Source: Paragonimus skrjabini miyazakii
Lineage: Eukaryota > Platyhelminthes > Trematoda > Plagiorchiida > Troglotrematidae
NCBI GenBank assembly: GCA_014338405.1
Contig: JTDE01000178.1
Location: 284,165-348,164, forward strand
DNA length: 64,000 nt
Reading direction: 5' to 3'
Shown here: positions 45,058-59,214 of the stretch, piece after piece
Numbering within the stretch: position 1 is the first letter of the stretch
Layout of the letters: each line of letters starts with the position of its first letter
Program-made: the position numbers and the translations under genes
The notes under the pieces: generated by a model
The model's database searches: none
The model's input: only the letters and a program-made list of their open reading frames with translations
Told to the model about the DNA's origin: nothing

Positions 45058-47075
45058 GTTAGCCCAATGAACCTTATCTTGTGCGTCGTGTCATTCGACC
45101 GTCAGCTTTTAGACGAGTAATTTCGACTTGATCGTAAATGAAACCGAATTGAGCAATACGGATGATAGACTGTAGTTTGCTTTCAAATTCGCTTAGAAAA
45201 GCCAGGAATAACTGACGTGACTCACTTTATGCTTCCACTAAATTCATCGACGAGTCATGAGTTGACAGAAAAGAGTAGAATGAAATATACTACTCAGCAA
45301 TCTCCTGCACAACGTCGTCGACAGCCTTCTATTCCTGTCTGAACAGATATTTGGATTTTTATAGCTATTGTTAGTAGTGCCTAACATCATATAACAAATG
45401 AGCGATGTTCCCTTACATAGGTTCCATAGTCCAATCTTGGTCGATTTGGATCAAGCGTTAATCGCACAAGTTCTGCATCGAAAAGATTCAGCTTTTCATT
45501 CTCCACTTTCCGTATCTCGTTCACGGTTTCAAGATACAGTTCAATAATTAAGTCATTTCACTTTGATGTTCCTTTTTAAAAAATTTAATTTATTCCTGCA
45601 ATGAAACTTCATCATTTTCATTTCGCTCACAGAAACAGCCATGTTGCACCCAAGGAATTGCAGCTCCGTTGTCTGATCAGGCAAGGCTTTTTAAGGAAGA
45701 GTAGAGGAACCAGGGTTTTTCCGGTTACAATTCGACTACATGTGGCGCTCGAAATCATGTTGTTGAAAATCAAGTGATTCGGTCTAGATGTTGATCGCCT
45801 CTATGTATTGTGAATTTGTAACTGTTTGTCATCGTAAACCTGTAAGCAGGAATATACCTTCTAGAAGATTTTGCTACAACACCATCATCGGTAGCCGGCA
45901 CTTAATTTACCTGGGAATTATGTGGAGTCAAGTCGGACGCTGTCAATGTTCCAGTAGATTCCATCTCTCTATTGTATCTTTGTATAGGTCAGTCGCTACT
46001 GATATGTTAGGAAAAACTCGGAGTCCATTTACGGAGCTGGATCATAGTTTTGTTTATTCATACGCTGTAATGTCTGGCATAAAACATTCGCTTCAACGTC
46101 TTGTCTGTTTATAGCCACAAATAGCCCACTCTAGTACTAATACTTCAAGAAATTTGGGCTTCGTTTAAGTTATTTTTCTTAAGATCCAACGGAAAAATAA
46201 ACTTGCAAAAGTAAAACGATTCGCGAAGTCCCAACAAGCAGTTTTACAAAGCAGGATCTAGCTTTTCATTTTAGTCCTTAAAAGTTGCTATGCACCTGGC
46301 TTCTTGTGATTTTCATTCAAAGAGGCTGACGTCCACAAGGCATGCAATAACAAGTGAAGCAATCCAAGGATCACGAGCAAACCCAAATTGCATCTGGGTA
46401 ATAAGTCAATATGACTATCTGCAAAGCCGAAAGGGAAGCGTAGACAAATGCGGCCACCACGTAAATCAATACATAGTGTGAGAATATACAGTTAGCAATA
46501 TAACCATTGAATACAGCTGGGAAGCTCCAAGGGGGATATTAATATATTAAGCGATTTTAGAGTCTGTGCAAATAAATGCAAACATGCTTCTGAAAGCATA
46601 TGGATCGCTTGATGTTCCAAGTCTAACAGTAATACTTCACCCAAATTTCGACTGGAGTTGGCTGTCCGTCCGCTCAGTATGGTGTTCGTAAATGAAACCA
46701 GTACACAATAATAGAAATGCACAGAAATGCAGAAATGCGCAACTTGGTTTTCAGAGCTGTAACACTATACACAGTTTAGAATTATTGGAAATCAAACTTC
46801 TTTTCCTCGGAGAACGCCATCTTGTAACGGTGAACTGCTCAAGTGACGTGCTTCCTAGTCCAATGCATTCGTTGCTTCATGTGGCGGTTCTTCAACGACA
46901 GGATCTAACAAATCTTCTAACGGGAAACTCCTCGGTCCTGTAAGTTGTAAACCTTAAAAACCTCAAGCATAAAAGTTGTCTTTAGATTGTCTGCATCAAT
47001 GTTTCACACGGACACCTCAGGTGATAAAGTTCTTTTTGCATGAATATATGACTCCTCGGATTTCCGGCTGGTTAC
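45058..47075. other. No secure gene
   Basis: Plus frame 45788-46114 begins with ATG but has no supporting features. Minus frame 46492-46722 encodes a helical stretch (GEVLLLDLEHQAIHMLSEAC) but no matched splice pair is seen. Confidence 0.3.
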
Positions 47076-47230
47076 TCTAAGCAGGACGTTTTGTTTGCTG
47101 CAACTATAGTTTGCCACAACGGTTTTGGAGCCTTTCAGACGTCGTCCAAATTCTCCAGTGCCAAAGTCCATTGCATGCAATGCCGAAATCTGGTCAGGCT
47201 CAAAGTTCGTCGGTCCCACTTCGTTGAGAA
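47076..47230 (-). CDS. Candidate internal exon, unidentified protein
   Basis: On the minus strand an acceptor (tgttgttgtagttttgtgag) ends at 47231 and a good donor (CTTAGA|GTAACC) follows at 47075. The 155 bases hold two split-codon bases and 51 codons: LNEVGPTNFEPDQISALHAM, then DFGTGEFGRRLKGSKTVVAN and YSCSKQNVLLR. The start phase joins exactly to the exon at 48367-48159 upstream. The composition is strongly protein-like. I cannot name the family. Confidence 0.5.
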
Positions 47231-47571
47231 CTCACAAAACTACAACAACATGATATTCATCCTTTTTCGGTTTGAACCAAGACGCGACTGCTCTATACTA
47301 GGTCGTTGCCGCTCTGTTAGCATGCGATGCCAACAATTTTGATTCAACTTAAAATTTAAATACTGTCACACTCATTTGAAGGGTAGATTACGGTATGATG
47401 TTAGGTGGGCGCTAAATGAAGATTATATGTTTCATGCTGTTCGCTTTCCACGGCACATGGGGCCTATTTGGATGGCACAACTGCAAAGCTGATACTCTCA
47501 TGTAGACCACGTCCTTGAGCTTGAGCAAATTACGTGACAATCATGAGAACATCCGGTGGAAAGCTATTCCC
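47231..47571. other. No recognised gene, likely intron
   Basis: Nothing recognised; it lies between two minus-strand candidate exons. Confidence 0.35.
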
Positions 47572-47646
47572 CGGCCTCCGTAGCCTAGTGGATAAGACCA
47601 TTGACTTGTTACATGAGAGTCTGGTGGTTCGAAATTACTTCGGGCT
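47572..47646 (+). repeat. tRNA-derived SINE head, third type
   Basis: GTAGCCTAGTGGATAAGACC (A box) and GTGGTTCGAAATTACTTCGG (B box) are spaced as in a tRNA. The GGCCTCC start does not pair with the 3' end and the anticodon loop is enlarged, so it is not a working tRNA. It sits inside the proposed intron between the minus-strand exons. Confidence 0.5.
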
Positions 47647-48158
47647 ATCTGTATCCAGTCTAGAATGGAACTGATAACGGTGCATAGTTTGTTAAACAAT
47701 GGGCAGCATGAAACCATAGAACTGTGCACGGCCTTGATTCGTATATCTGTCTAACACGACTTCTTAAAAACATCCACAAAGCGATTTCAAGTATTCATGA
47801 TAAAATAGTCGTGGGTGTCATTTTCTGGAACGAGACATCAAAACAACTCCTGGCAACGCGCACCCTTTGGTCCATTGAATAACCAGGGGTGTAAGTATCT
47901 GCTGTTTATGTCATCGGGGCACAGTCTTATACCTCCGAAAAAATGAGGCGATACAGTACAGCAATCTGGCAAGCTAATGCACACTAGGAAAACCCATTCA
48001 TCACACGGTAGCTGGCGAAAACGAATTTCTAAGATATGCACTAGAAGGTGCACACAAAATGGTATGTAAAAGATTTGTGCGCAAACGTGATAAGATCTCT
48101 TGGCTGAGGTCAGACAATATTTCACTCATTTCAAAGCGTCCTTCTATATTTAACTCAC
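47647..48158. other. No recognised gene, likely intron
   Basis: The minus-strand frame at 47838-48125 is best read as a by-product of the neighbouring exon region. Confidence 0.3.
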
Positions 48159-48367
48159 GTTCTTCCAGACTACGTGTACAAATCGGAAACAGTCTGAAGT
48201 CATAGTTGCTTGTCACTCCGACCGCATTACTTAAGCTACACTGAGTGGTGTCATGCCCCTGGCACTGGACCACTAACCTCAGTCCATTTGTGGCCCAACG
48301 ATTGTACCACTTATATGAGCCATGATTATTCGGACAGTTTATGATGAACGGTTGGGAGGAGTAACAT
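48159..48367 (-). CDS. Candidate internal exon, Cys-rich, probably extracellular
   Basis: On the minus strand an acceptor (acaactgttctgtcgggcag) ends at 48368 and a strong donor (GAAC|GTGAGT) follows at 48158. One base, 69 codons and one base have no stop: CYSSQPFIINCPNNHGSYKW, then NGLRLVVQCQGHDTTQCSLS and YDFRLFPICTRSLEE. Five cysteines and an Asn-rich, aromatic pattern suggest a disulfide-bonded extracellular module; the type is not identified. The frame is open well beyond both ends (from ATG at 48411 to 48001), so the exon limits depend on the splice sites. It joins in phase to 47230-47076. Confidence 0.45.
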
Positions 48368-51300
48368 CTGCCCGACAGAACAGTTGTCAACGTGGGACAG
48401 GGAAACTTCATTTTACCCCAGGTCAGTTAACCACAGTTGTTACTACAGTCGTCTGGGAAAGTGTGTTACTGTATGAAATAACCTATTAACTTAGGGGAAC
48501 AGTGGCCAGTCTGTACAAGACCATGACAAACTGGATGACTAGCTTCATAAGCGAATAGTACATCTATTGTTATGCTCTTAGGTTTTAGTAAGTCCCTCTG
48601 TATTGATGAATGGTGGACTTATTCAATTACTTTGAACCGAGCACAACTCACAGTTGAATATACATATACATATATATAACGTTCTATGGTCAATGTATGC
48701 AGTCAGGGATAGCAGTCAAAGAAAATTACACTACACAGTAGTAGAAGCCTGTAAACTCCAACACTCGTTAGGATAGAAAAGTCCGCAGATTACCGTCTCA
48801 CCAAGTGTACGAAAGTAGTTCAGTGCAACCTCACATTTGCATACTGCAAACAACTGTGTGATGAAAGAAGGCTTACCATACGCGCGCGTACATGACTCGT
48901 TGTAGTTGTTTTCGGAGAATTTCATTACCGTGATCGGAGCCATGAGAGGTCATGCCTGACATTTAGTTTCAGCTGCACTACTCAGGGTTGCATCCAAAAA
49001 CCACGCGTTTATTATAAGTCCAAGGGCACAAGATTGACAAACGTGTTGGTGGATGCTTTTGTGCTAACACCAGCCTACACTATTAAGTTACGCTGAGATG
49101 ACCCCGCATGGCTCGTTAATAGGGAACTCTACAAAACTATGATTTAAGTTTAGATAACCTGCAACCATTAAGAGCGCAGTACATGAGACAGCAACAAGTA
49201 TGACGTTGGTAACAGCGGTTTAATTGTGAGCGTATATGGGGCAATGCAATTTACGTTTGGTAGGTGAAACTTGTGAACAAACGTTTGGGTGAATAAATTA
49301 GAAAGAACCTCTCAGACGACTTATAGCATGAGTAAATGCTAGCGACTGTAAGAGTCGGTCTGCCCCTAGGCTTGTAAAAGTAGACGATTTATTTACGTAG
49401 GTGATCGAGAATCGTTGAATTATACGACCTCACTATTTGAATCACGTTTCCATAACGCATTCGTCATCAGTTTAGTGATAGTTTAGTGATAGCGCTTCAT
49501 CAGTGCATTATTGACCTGTCCGTCAGAGATTGCCAGATCATTCAGCACAGCATCCAGAGGACATATCATAATAATTAACGGTCACTATAATCCACGTGAT
49601 CACCACACAACTGCAGTAACAGCAATGAAGATGTAACAGTGCGATCCTCTGACCAGATCGCACTGCTCCAGGCTGCCCTCTTCAGAGTCTGAACCTCACC
49701 ACGCTCTGCGATCTGCAGTAAAGTTGCCAAATTAACTCGAGTAGCCTTCATCTGTCAGGTTTACAATTAACTGGTTTTTACTACCAGCAAAGTGGGCATT
49801 TTGGGATGCGTTGCTCATTCAGCTAAACAAATCCCATGGGTATCAAAAACAGTTGAACTACTGCATGAATTCCATCTTGGCGATGTAAGTTCATTAAAAC
49901 AACTAAATGTTCGGGATACACAGCGCGCGTCGTAGACAGCAGCGCTTAACTTATCACATATTCCAATGATAAATGGTTCGTCTTTGAAAGTCATAAACGA
50001 GCGTGAACAATTCAGTGGAACTATAGGCAAGTAGCTTTAGTTCAATCCTCATATTGACTCTTTTCTTAATGCTCCTTAATGCGTTTCTCGAAACCTGTGA
50101 AAACAATATTGGTCTCTGTCACGTGAGCCGGGCACATAAGACCCAAAGATAAACATGTCGGCAGATCAGCAGTCCAAGATAGAATTTGGTGCAGCAGTTG
50201 ATACTGTACCTATAGATACGGATTTGAGGCTTGGCCTTTGGAAACGGGTTGTAGAAAGAAAGTGTCATAAGTGTGTTCGTACTCATTTTAAGTTTTACTG
50301 AAACTACCACCGCAACTCTTCCCCGTTGAACAGAGACTGTCGCGGACTTGTATCACTTAGATGAGTCAATGATGTCACCGGCTTCTGGTCACTGAAAATG
50401 CCCATTACCACCAATGCAGAATTACAACTCACCAGTGTCCTCCAATCTTTTAATTGGGAATGTCAATAAGCATGGTTGGATGCACTTGTTTCCCACCTGA
50501 CCTCTTAAAGGGACCGGAATCGAGCGATGCTTTCGCACCTACGTCATCACAGTTGGTTCTTGCTGCACTACTTATGTCAAACGTCACACATCCTGTAACA
50601 AATGTAATGTCGGAGGACTAAGGCCAGGAGGCCAAAAAGTAGAAATATTTGCGGTCCAACGTTTTGGTGCTAGTTAGACAGATGGCGAGCTGCCGTCAAA
50701 TAAAAACCGCTATCAACTAAAACAAACGATAGAAAGACGCCAGCGACACGGTCTAACCCATGCGAATAAACCAATGTTGTGAAACTAGTGTAAGACTATT
50801 CACAATATAGAATATACTGGTGCATTCAATATATGATAATGAAACCAAACAAATCACTTTTATCTACATTGTCCAAGATGTAACCAAATCAGTTGGCTGT
50901 CACTTAGCAACTGTGATGAAAACACCATAATACATCAAGCGTTCAGTTCAAACTGTACCGTTATGGCAAAGTGAGACTGATAGTCAGCTAACGCTTTCTG
51001 CACACAAACAGTCACAATCTCGTATTAGCTACGGTCTCCGCAAACTATAGTGGCCATCATATCTTGTCTGCATAATCAACGGGAAGTGTCAAAGGAGAAT
51101 CGATTCGATGTTTAGCAGTCATTTGCAGAATATTGAGCGAAGTTGACTGCCGGTTTTTTTTAATTTGCCCCACCACTGTAGTGCCAGTTGTTAGAACAGT
51201 TCAGACTAAGTTCGGTTTCGCGATGATTCCGTTGGATTTATCTACAACTAAATTAGTTGGCTGGCCGCTGAAAGTTGAGTTAGTATACAACACCACATTC

Positions 51301-54300
51301 TGAGCGGTTCACAGTACTTCTGACGATTGTATAGGTACACAAATAACAAAACAAAATAGAACTGAAACACAGCTATTTCCCTCGCGATGTTCAGTCAGTT
51401 CCAGTAGGGTGGACTCTCTGGTCCATAGGTTTTATCTTGATTAATTTAATATATTGTGTCAGCCCTGGTTAACCCACATCTTGTGAATGTACACAGACGC
51501 AGAACTCTTGCATTGTGTTAGGACTCAAATCTGATTATTCTATTTCCACTATCTTCTGCCGTCTGTTAATGCGATCACCTTTAGAACAGCTCTTCTGTGG
51601 ATATAAATTAGTACTGGGGAAGCCCACTGGACTGTTTTAAACGAATATCTAGTCCACGTGGTGTGTTTTGTCTGCACTCCTACGCATTTTCCGGACATCG
51701 TAAACCGGAAAGGATTTGGATGTGTTAACTTGACCAACTTGTAATCCAGATAACTATTAGTAACTGTATACCTTTCAAAAGACGAGCCCTTACTTTTCTG
51801 GGTGGCTGAGTTGTTCTCCGTCATTCGATTATGTTTTATCGCAGTTTCACAATAATAAACGTTCTTTTGTCCGAATCTTCCTTATTTCAGACAATATAGT
51901 CTATCAACGTTCGATTAAATTCTGAGTGCCAAACAACTTCGCTTATCATGTTATTTGGCCTTGTCTGAAATCTAACGTACAAGCATCAGTCAGCACCAGG
52001 TGTAAACCAGAAAAGCCACTGTTCTCTTGATACCGACGTCCTATCAACAAACGACAATCGTTGCTGTCAATCGGAGTTCATGTCTAATCTACCAATTTGC
52101 TTACTCGCACACACACACATAAACAATCAGCTAAACTTGAAGGGAAAGCTTCAATAACTTGCCGTGATAAATCTAATTAACATGCAAATAGGCAAGTTGT
52201 GCCTCTGCGGTCATGTTTCGCGGCTGGATTTTGTCACTTGAAAGATACCATGAATCGGATAGTGCGTTAAGTGAGTGAACCAGGTCTCGATTGCTGTGGA
52301 CAGGTCTTATTGAAAGTGCTACTTTACAGCTTAGTGAAAATATGTGTTTACTAGTTTACTGAACATACAAGTCAGGTAAAGTCAGTGATTTATTTTATAC
52401 AATTTATGAGGTTGAAGTTCAAGTTTCAGTAACGTCATATATTGAGAAACGAAGAAAATTCTAAAGTAAAAAACTAGTTATCCCGATGAAACTATTGTAC
52501 AGATCCATGTCGTTAATCACGTACGTCCAAGAAACTCAAGAAGAATAGGTTCAGAATTAGCTAAAATTCATTCTCAATAGATTATCGAAGAGTTGTACTT
52601 TCAGGTACGAACGTCCGGAATTCCGCGGATAACCCTCGTTAGAGGATTAGATAAAGGTTGAAATAGAGGCGAAGGTGGAGGACGACTATTAGAAAAAGCT
52701 ATGGGGAACGGTGTGACAAATGCTGTGATATACAGGAGTTATTAAGTCTTTAAATAAAATGTCGTGGGATTGAAAATGACAGCAAATATCACGTAGAAAG
52801 CGAGTCCTCAAACTTTGGTGTAAGCATCATTCACATTGAGGGAACAGTGAATATCATGGGGTAAAGTTGCGCTCAACTATGCAAATGATAACTCTCGGGG
52901 AATTAACATAACTTGCCTATGCACCTCTGTGTTTTGTTCCATGATCTACCGGGGACTATCATCATCAATAAGCGAAAACAAAACATCTGCCCATTTTGAC
53001 TATTCTTTGAGCAACCGCTCAATACAGAGGGGTCATGTTGCAATAGAGTAGGATTGGGAGTTTCAGAAGGAGACCTCACAAAATTGTCTGCATCCTAGAA
53101 AACCACAATTCTTCCTGTTTATGCCATTTCACTAACGTAAGCTGAGAATAGAAAAGGGTTACACCAGATTTAGTGGTAAGTTGAGAGGACAATAATGCTG
53201 AAGTAGACGTATTTTGTCTTATCTGTGCAGTAATCATTTGATAGATTGAACTTGTCTTGAAATCACAACCATTCGGTAGTTGACACCACGTTACTCAGAT
53301 TACATAGTTGAAAGTATTGCTATAAATTGAGAAATAAGGAAAAACAGTTTTTTATTAGATGTTGACAGGATGGTGAAAACAAAATCAGCAACCACACCTA
53401 ACGTCGATATCAAGTGTCAACAGACATGCTCATATGCATCCTCAGACGGCAATCCGATGACCATTCTTACGAGTACAAGCTGTTCGGACACTGTTAACAC
53501 TTCGAAGATTTAGGCTGTTCGGCGTAGCCTGGAACAAAATTTCTTTAGCAGTTGGAGTTATCTATGCTGTCTTCCAGCAGTGGACTCGGTTTGGTGAAGG
53601 AATACATTGTACAAGCAAAACAATCAAGGATTGAGACAGTATTTCTGTCTAATGTTCAGCTAAATTGGAAATAATCCACATGGTTCACTTTTTACCTTTC
53701 AATCTGGAAAACTCAGCACAAAAATTCTTACGCTGCGGATATTCCTAAGGCAAGATGCAAAACTGGCGGTCAATATCTTCCTAGTCTTTCCAAAATAACC
53801 TGAAATTAATGAATTACAAAAGCAATGCTATACGTAACTATTTACTCAGTTTTACATTCAAAGTCAAATTAGAAAGTGCGTTACGGATTAAAATATTCTA
53901 CGGTTGAGAATTTCAAACCTACAATGTTGTTGTTTACCGAATATCATATTCATGATTTTCCGTCACGCGTACACTTTTCGCTTGCCCTGGTTTGCTATTG
54001 GACTCGCAAAATATTCGTCCACCCTACTCCGTTTGTGAGTGGTTCCTCTCAAAGCCATAGACGGACAACTGATTCCACGTTGTTTATAGACAGTCCGTAA
54101 CTTGAAAGGTCAATAGTAACTTTTGAACTTCAGTATATTGTCCTGGTTCTTAGTGGCGAGGCGGCGTCTTCAACATATTGAACTTCAGTCGGTTTAAGGA
54201 ATGTTAATATTTAAAAGTATCTCTTTAGATGATACCTAGTTTTGCTGGGAAGTCGATTATTGCCTTGTAAGTGTGGGTGATGGACAAACAATCATTCTTG

Positions 54301-57300
54301 AACGCTCTGCCAGCTGTTTTGTTTGAGGGGATGCAAAGAAACATTCAAAAGATTTAGGACAGACAACATCAAGGCCCATTGAACTGGTTTAACCCGACCG
54401 AGATGTCTGCAAAAAGGTATTATCCAGCTACCAGCGCACAAGTTTGACGCAGTAGGCTGTATCTCATCGGAACTAGATTGCTCTACTACATCGAGACTCT
54501 GTTAGCCTTGGGTACTGATATAGAAATCCTGAATGCAGCTCCAAATAAAAGGTTTCATTCAGCACTTCGCTAAGGATATGGGGCCCAACTAACAAAGTGT
54601 TGTTCAGCCCAAGCCACATCAGAAATTCGGGATCAAACCATAGTGGGATCCATCATCATCATCATCACAGACAGCAATATATTAGTGGTTCACACTGATG
54701 CTTAACTGCCACACAACCATGAAGAAGAAGAAACAAACCCTGTTTAGGAAGAGAAAAGAAAAAAGGGAATGGGGAGTAAACCTAACCACTAAAAATAGCC
54801 ACGTCTATATACAACCATATAACATCAAGGCGCCTACACTGCAAACAAACAACCGAGTTGTAAGTGAAAGTAAGGCGCCATCAGTAAGACAGCCTCCTTG
54901 CAGCTTTCACTGCTCCGCGTCATTAAGTGCACTCACTTCACAGACAACTCGACCAAACAAAGACAACATTCATACCACTGAGCTCGATTAGTCACCATCT
55001 CACCTAACGTCTCCAGCCACCGACTCTGGAAGTCGCGGGAGCCCCAGCCCTAAAAATGCGCAAAGTCTGTTATACCTATTAAAATTGATTCCATCCGTTT
55101 GCATTATCGTGACGACAGAGAACTGCCTCACAAGTGAAAATGGTATATTTTATCGATGATGGCCATAATGCAATGGTGCTTTGAAACCATTCAGAAAAAT
55201 GCTGACTATTCTATCACTCAACTTCCTTAAAAGCCATATTGCTGGAAAAAAGGTGTTGACGAAATTCTAGACGAGGGAGTGCCCATGGAACGGTTCACCC
55301 GCTTTTGGGAGGTCACTCAGTAAATTTATATGTGAACGCACAACTAGTACAAGGTCATTTTCCAGGTCAGTAAACGTTGTTGCCTGTGCACGAAGCATGT
55401 ATCCAGCAGAATATTGTAGCAACCGTTTTCCTCTTAAACAAGGCCAGCTACATAGTCGCGCCACCAGCAAGCTCCATCTTCCATGGCATGTTCAAGTTCC
55501 ACCATCTCACCGAAACGAAGCATCAGCCCTGGACAAGCGCAGTTCGTTCACGGAGCCATCCAGTGGACCGTACACATGCAAGGTTCCTTGATTTATTGCG
55601 ATTCATTTACATACCTTGTTTTGACCAAATCAAATATACTGAACCCGGTAGTTTAATTTGGTGAGGCCTCCGCACTTCGACCTGAGCCTTTTGGGGCGGT
55701 GTGGACAACACATTAAGATATTCTAACTAAGTTAACGTTTGGGTGTTTGTCCCAGCCTGTCTACATTCACCAGAGGATCTCTTGCCTTTGTTGACAGACT
55801 GTTTACGAGGTCCTACAGCACTCTGCATTTATGCAGTGGCGATTCACAGAAAGCATTCGCTGACCCCACTGGGATAAAGTGCCTGTTGGTGTAGTTTCTA
55901 TCACATTTTTTGATTCCAGCTCGACATTTTTTCCTCATCTTCTGACGTAGTACGTCAGAAAGATCCAACTGGTTTGATCCACACTACATAATATATAGCA
56001 ATAACATAGAAACCCCTTGAACTCTGTCAAAGTGGAAGGGAATAAACAAAAGAGTTGTCAGGCTACATCTGATTGTTTCCTGGACATCTTAAAGTGGAAA
56101 CTGTATAGATGCCTTCGTAGTTACGTTGCACCTCATTCAGTCTGTGTGTGAAATGCCATTAGGACTTATATTCAAGCAAGCTTTATACAAGTGCATGTCC
56201 GTAGCAGTCAATACCACATCACTGTCGTGTAGCTTGTGGGCTTACTCAAAAGTTTGCCTATTCAAATACATCCCATATGAAACCAACCTCAACTTAGGAA
56301 GCGTCAGCGGTTCTATATATGTTGTAAATATTCCTGTAGACAGTCCTTTCAGCCCGAACACTTGACGGTGCGATTGAAGAAGGCCGAATTGCTACTTCCA
56401 GTTTACCAGACATGGACCGCACCATGTGTTGTAAGAATGCTTATCTCGTGCAGCCAAATATTTGAAGAAAAGTCGTGGTTCTTCGGTAAGCCTCCAACTT
56501 TCCAGTCGACCACCAACTGTCTAGATGCTTCGTGATCAGCAGTCTAGATTTAAAGTTGTATATCACTGCGGTGGCACGTGTTACGTTCTATGCAAATTGT
56601 GGACCACCTTGAATGTATCCTTCACGTGTAAAATACGGAAAGTTTTCGAACTGGACAGATGAATGAAATCTACAGGTGCGGATGAGCAAGAAATATTGAC
56701 CGGATAAATGATCTGGTTTCTGTAAGGGTCGCTTAACAGATGTTCCTCGTGAAGGTCATAGCAACAAGAGGTAGATTTGCTCACTCTGAGTCGGTGGTTA
56801 TTCATGTAGTGTACGTCCGTAAAGGTGTACGAAGTCGGGACTGGGACAGCGCATTTCGGTCAGATGTACTTGGTGGATTCGTGTGGTCCAAGTGATGCAG
56901 GTCAACCAAACATTTTTCCGTGAATGTGTATAAGGGTATAAACATCCTGCACGCATTGCATCTGAAATTCACAAATAGATTTGTCTGTGTAGTAAAGACA
57001 TGTGTTAGATCACGTGGCTAAAATCTGGTCGATTGAATGAGTCTTAGCAAAGCATAGCACATCGTTGAATTGACTGACTCCGACTAATAGTTTTGCATAG
57101 TGAATCAGCTAGCAGTGCAGAACCATCGGTTTGAGCGTCGAATGCTGACGCAGCTCGACTATGTAGACAGAAAGTCTGACCAGGCGACCGATGGTAAAAT
57201 TGCTATTTGGTTCCACGCTTCTTGTATCAGCGACCGCTGTTTCAGCGAACGTCTCAGAACATCCTGTCCAGAGTTCACTTAGACAAAAACAACCGATAGG

Positions 57301-58724
57301 TTTGTTCAGCATATGATAGACAAAGTTACAAATCAAGCACCACAGTTGTGAATTGTCACCAATCTCGTATGGTAAGCTTATTGTACTCTCAATGTTTTCA
57401 AATGCTTTGAGTGAATATAACCTCAACTATCTCCGGTAACGTCCACATATTCTATAACAACCATTCATAACATTTACACATCATAAGGTTAACTGTAAAT
57501 TCTCTCCGCAAGAGTAAACCATTAGTTTTGATCGCGGATGTTGCATGAACTGTTCGAGTCTTTGTGACAACGTAGACTACGTATGTCATCTGCCACAGCG
57601 TGTGCAGCGTGCAGACATTCTTGTAAATCTAGTCGCAAACGTGTGATGAGTAATCAGTGAAGCTTTGGATGAAAAAAAACGGATAACAATCCAACCTGAA
57701 CGAGGTTTTCCTATTCACAGGAAGCTTGCACTTAACCTCTCTCGAGATACAGCGTTAGGTTGTAGATGTTCAACTAAACTTGAATGCATCTGTCAAGCAC
57801 GACTGTGGTTTAGGTAAGAACGACCCAGCTGATGGAATCTTCGTTATTTAGGAATACATGTGGTCAGACTATAGCTGATGATGATCAACAGCGTAGATTT
57901 TAAATTGATGTCAACAATTATCGACGCTTACTAATTAATCAACACCCCATGTCGCCTTTCGTGCACGTCTGGTTTCAACCATATTTCAACTATATTCAAA
58001 ATAATTCCAAGTCCAACTGTCAATTAAATCGTTCATTATGAAGTAAAGATTTTCAGATGAACATCAATAACTGTACTCACTATTTCAAGCTGCGAGAATG
58101 CATGTAATGAACGTTGACAACTGAGAGGACAACATCATTTATGACCAATGAGACGTAAACAACTTAAAACAATCAGAAAAACACTAACTGCCATCTGGCT
58201 CGGCAACAGTGGGGTGTAATTATAATTGTTGTGGATGTCAAATACGCACTCTGAGACTTAGTAAATAATGAGATGTTTTAGACACTTCATGTTTTATCGT
58301 TGTCATCCTTAGTATGAACAGTAGGCAAACAAATTCATTATCTGTTGGTTACATTTTCCATCTTTCCGGCCTATTCCTTCCAATCGTTCACTCCCCATGG
58401 ATCACAATAAAATATTAGCTTTATGCTCGGTCCCATTAAAGGGGGACTTCTTTTAGTAACATTTCCCGTACTATCGATACCTCAACTTCTCCGCCTGAGA
58501 ATGACGAGAATGTCAAGTCCACGTTACTTACACAAGAGGCCATGCCTTTTCTGAAGCTCTGAAAGACAGCCCATGGGTCGTGGACAAGGCTGGGTGATGT
58601 CACGTGCAGATGACGGATGATGGTTCTTGTGTGTCTGTGTGTCCGTGCGTGGGGAACAAGGAGGGTTGGTGTGAATTTGACAACGTCACCTTCTGGATTG
58701 CGATTTCTGCTTGATATTGTTTAG
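48368..58724. other. Long non-coding stretch
   Basis: No secure gene in about 10 kb. Items seen: a TATACA/TATA patch at 48659-48679; an 11-base direct repeat (GTTTAGTGATA twice) at 49470-49491; a perfect 10-bp inverted repeat (CAGTGCGATC, 9-base loop) at 49637-49665; a short (CA)n at 52108-52119; and (CAT)n at 54652-54669. Frames at 51549-51824, 54698-54991, 55267-55664 and 57109-57426 lack splice support. Confidence 0.4.
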
Positions 58725-58950
58725 AAGCACGCGTGCTGCGAACACAAAGATTAAGGCGAACGATTACATTCATCACTGGTGTCAACCAGAGCGTTCGAAT
58801 GATTTGTCACAAGAGTTACCGGTTTGTGTTATAAATATTAGGGTGGTGGGAGAGGGTGAATTTAGCCAGCCAGTCGAATCATTTGGACAATCCGCTGTCA
58901 ACTTGATTCGGGATTATTCAAAGTCAAAGTTGCGTCTGGGAAATTCTTAA
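58725..58950 (+). CDS. Weak candidate terminal exon
   Basis: An acceptor (tttctgcttgatattgtttag) ends at 58724. The frame is open for 74 codons to the stop at 58950: STRAANTKIKANDYIHHWCQ, then a Ser/Glu-rich part and ESFGQSAVNLIRDYSKSKLR. Protein-like but unrecognised. Confidence 0.25.
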
Positions 58951-59214
58951 GTACGGAAGTGTGAAGCAAATGATTTATTCCGACGCAGAAACAAACTTCG
59001 GCAGTTTTTGCTGATTGTTTACTCCTTTAAACTCCGATTAGAAGATGGTTTCTTTAGGGAAAACATCGACTTATATAAGTTGTTGGTTCGAAAATACTAT
59101 TTGAATCCATGAAGACCACAAAGTTGGGAACGAGTGTGGTTTTCACTGTTTGATTAGCAAACTGGTTAAGACCCAGTGAGTAGGGAACTAGGTAGAAGAG
59201 TGTATTAATAGGTA
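58951..59214. other. No recognised gene
   Basis: Nothing recognised. Confidence 0.3.

Noticed and set aside
46492..46722. Minus-strand helical ORF as an exon of the gene at 47076-48367
   Set aside because: No acceptor in the required phase 0 and no consensus donor could be found.
47572..47646. Functional tRNA gene
   Set aside because: The acceptor stem does not pair and the anticodon loop is too large.
49445..49500. Minus-strand CTGATGA...GAAACGT with CACTA/TAGTG flanks, hammerhead-like
   Set aside because: The base at the cut position would be G, stem II does not pair, and the CACTA/TAGTG match overlaps a simple 11-base direct repeat.
54698..54991. 97-codon plus-strand ORF with a basic start
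   Set aside because: It begins in a purine-rich tract after a (CAT)n run, has low-complexity composition and shows no domain or splice support.
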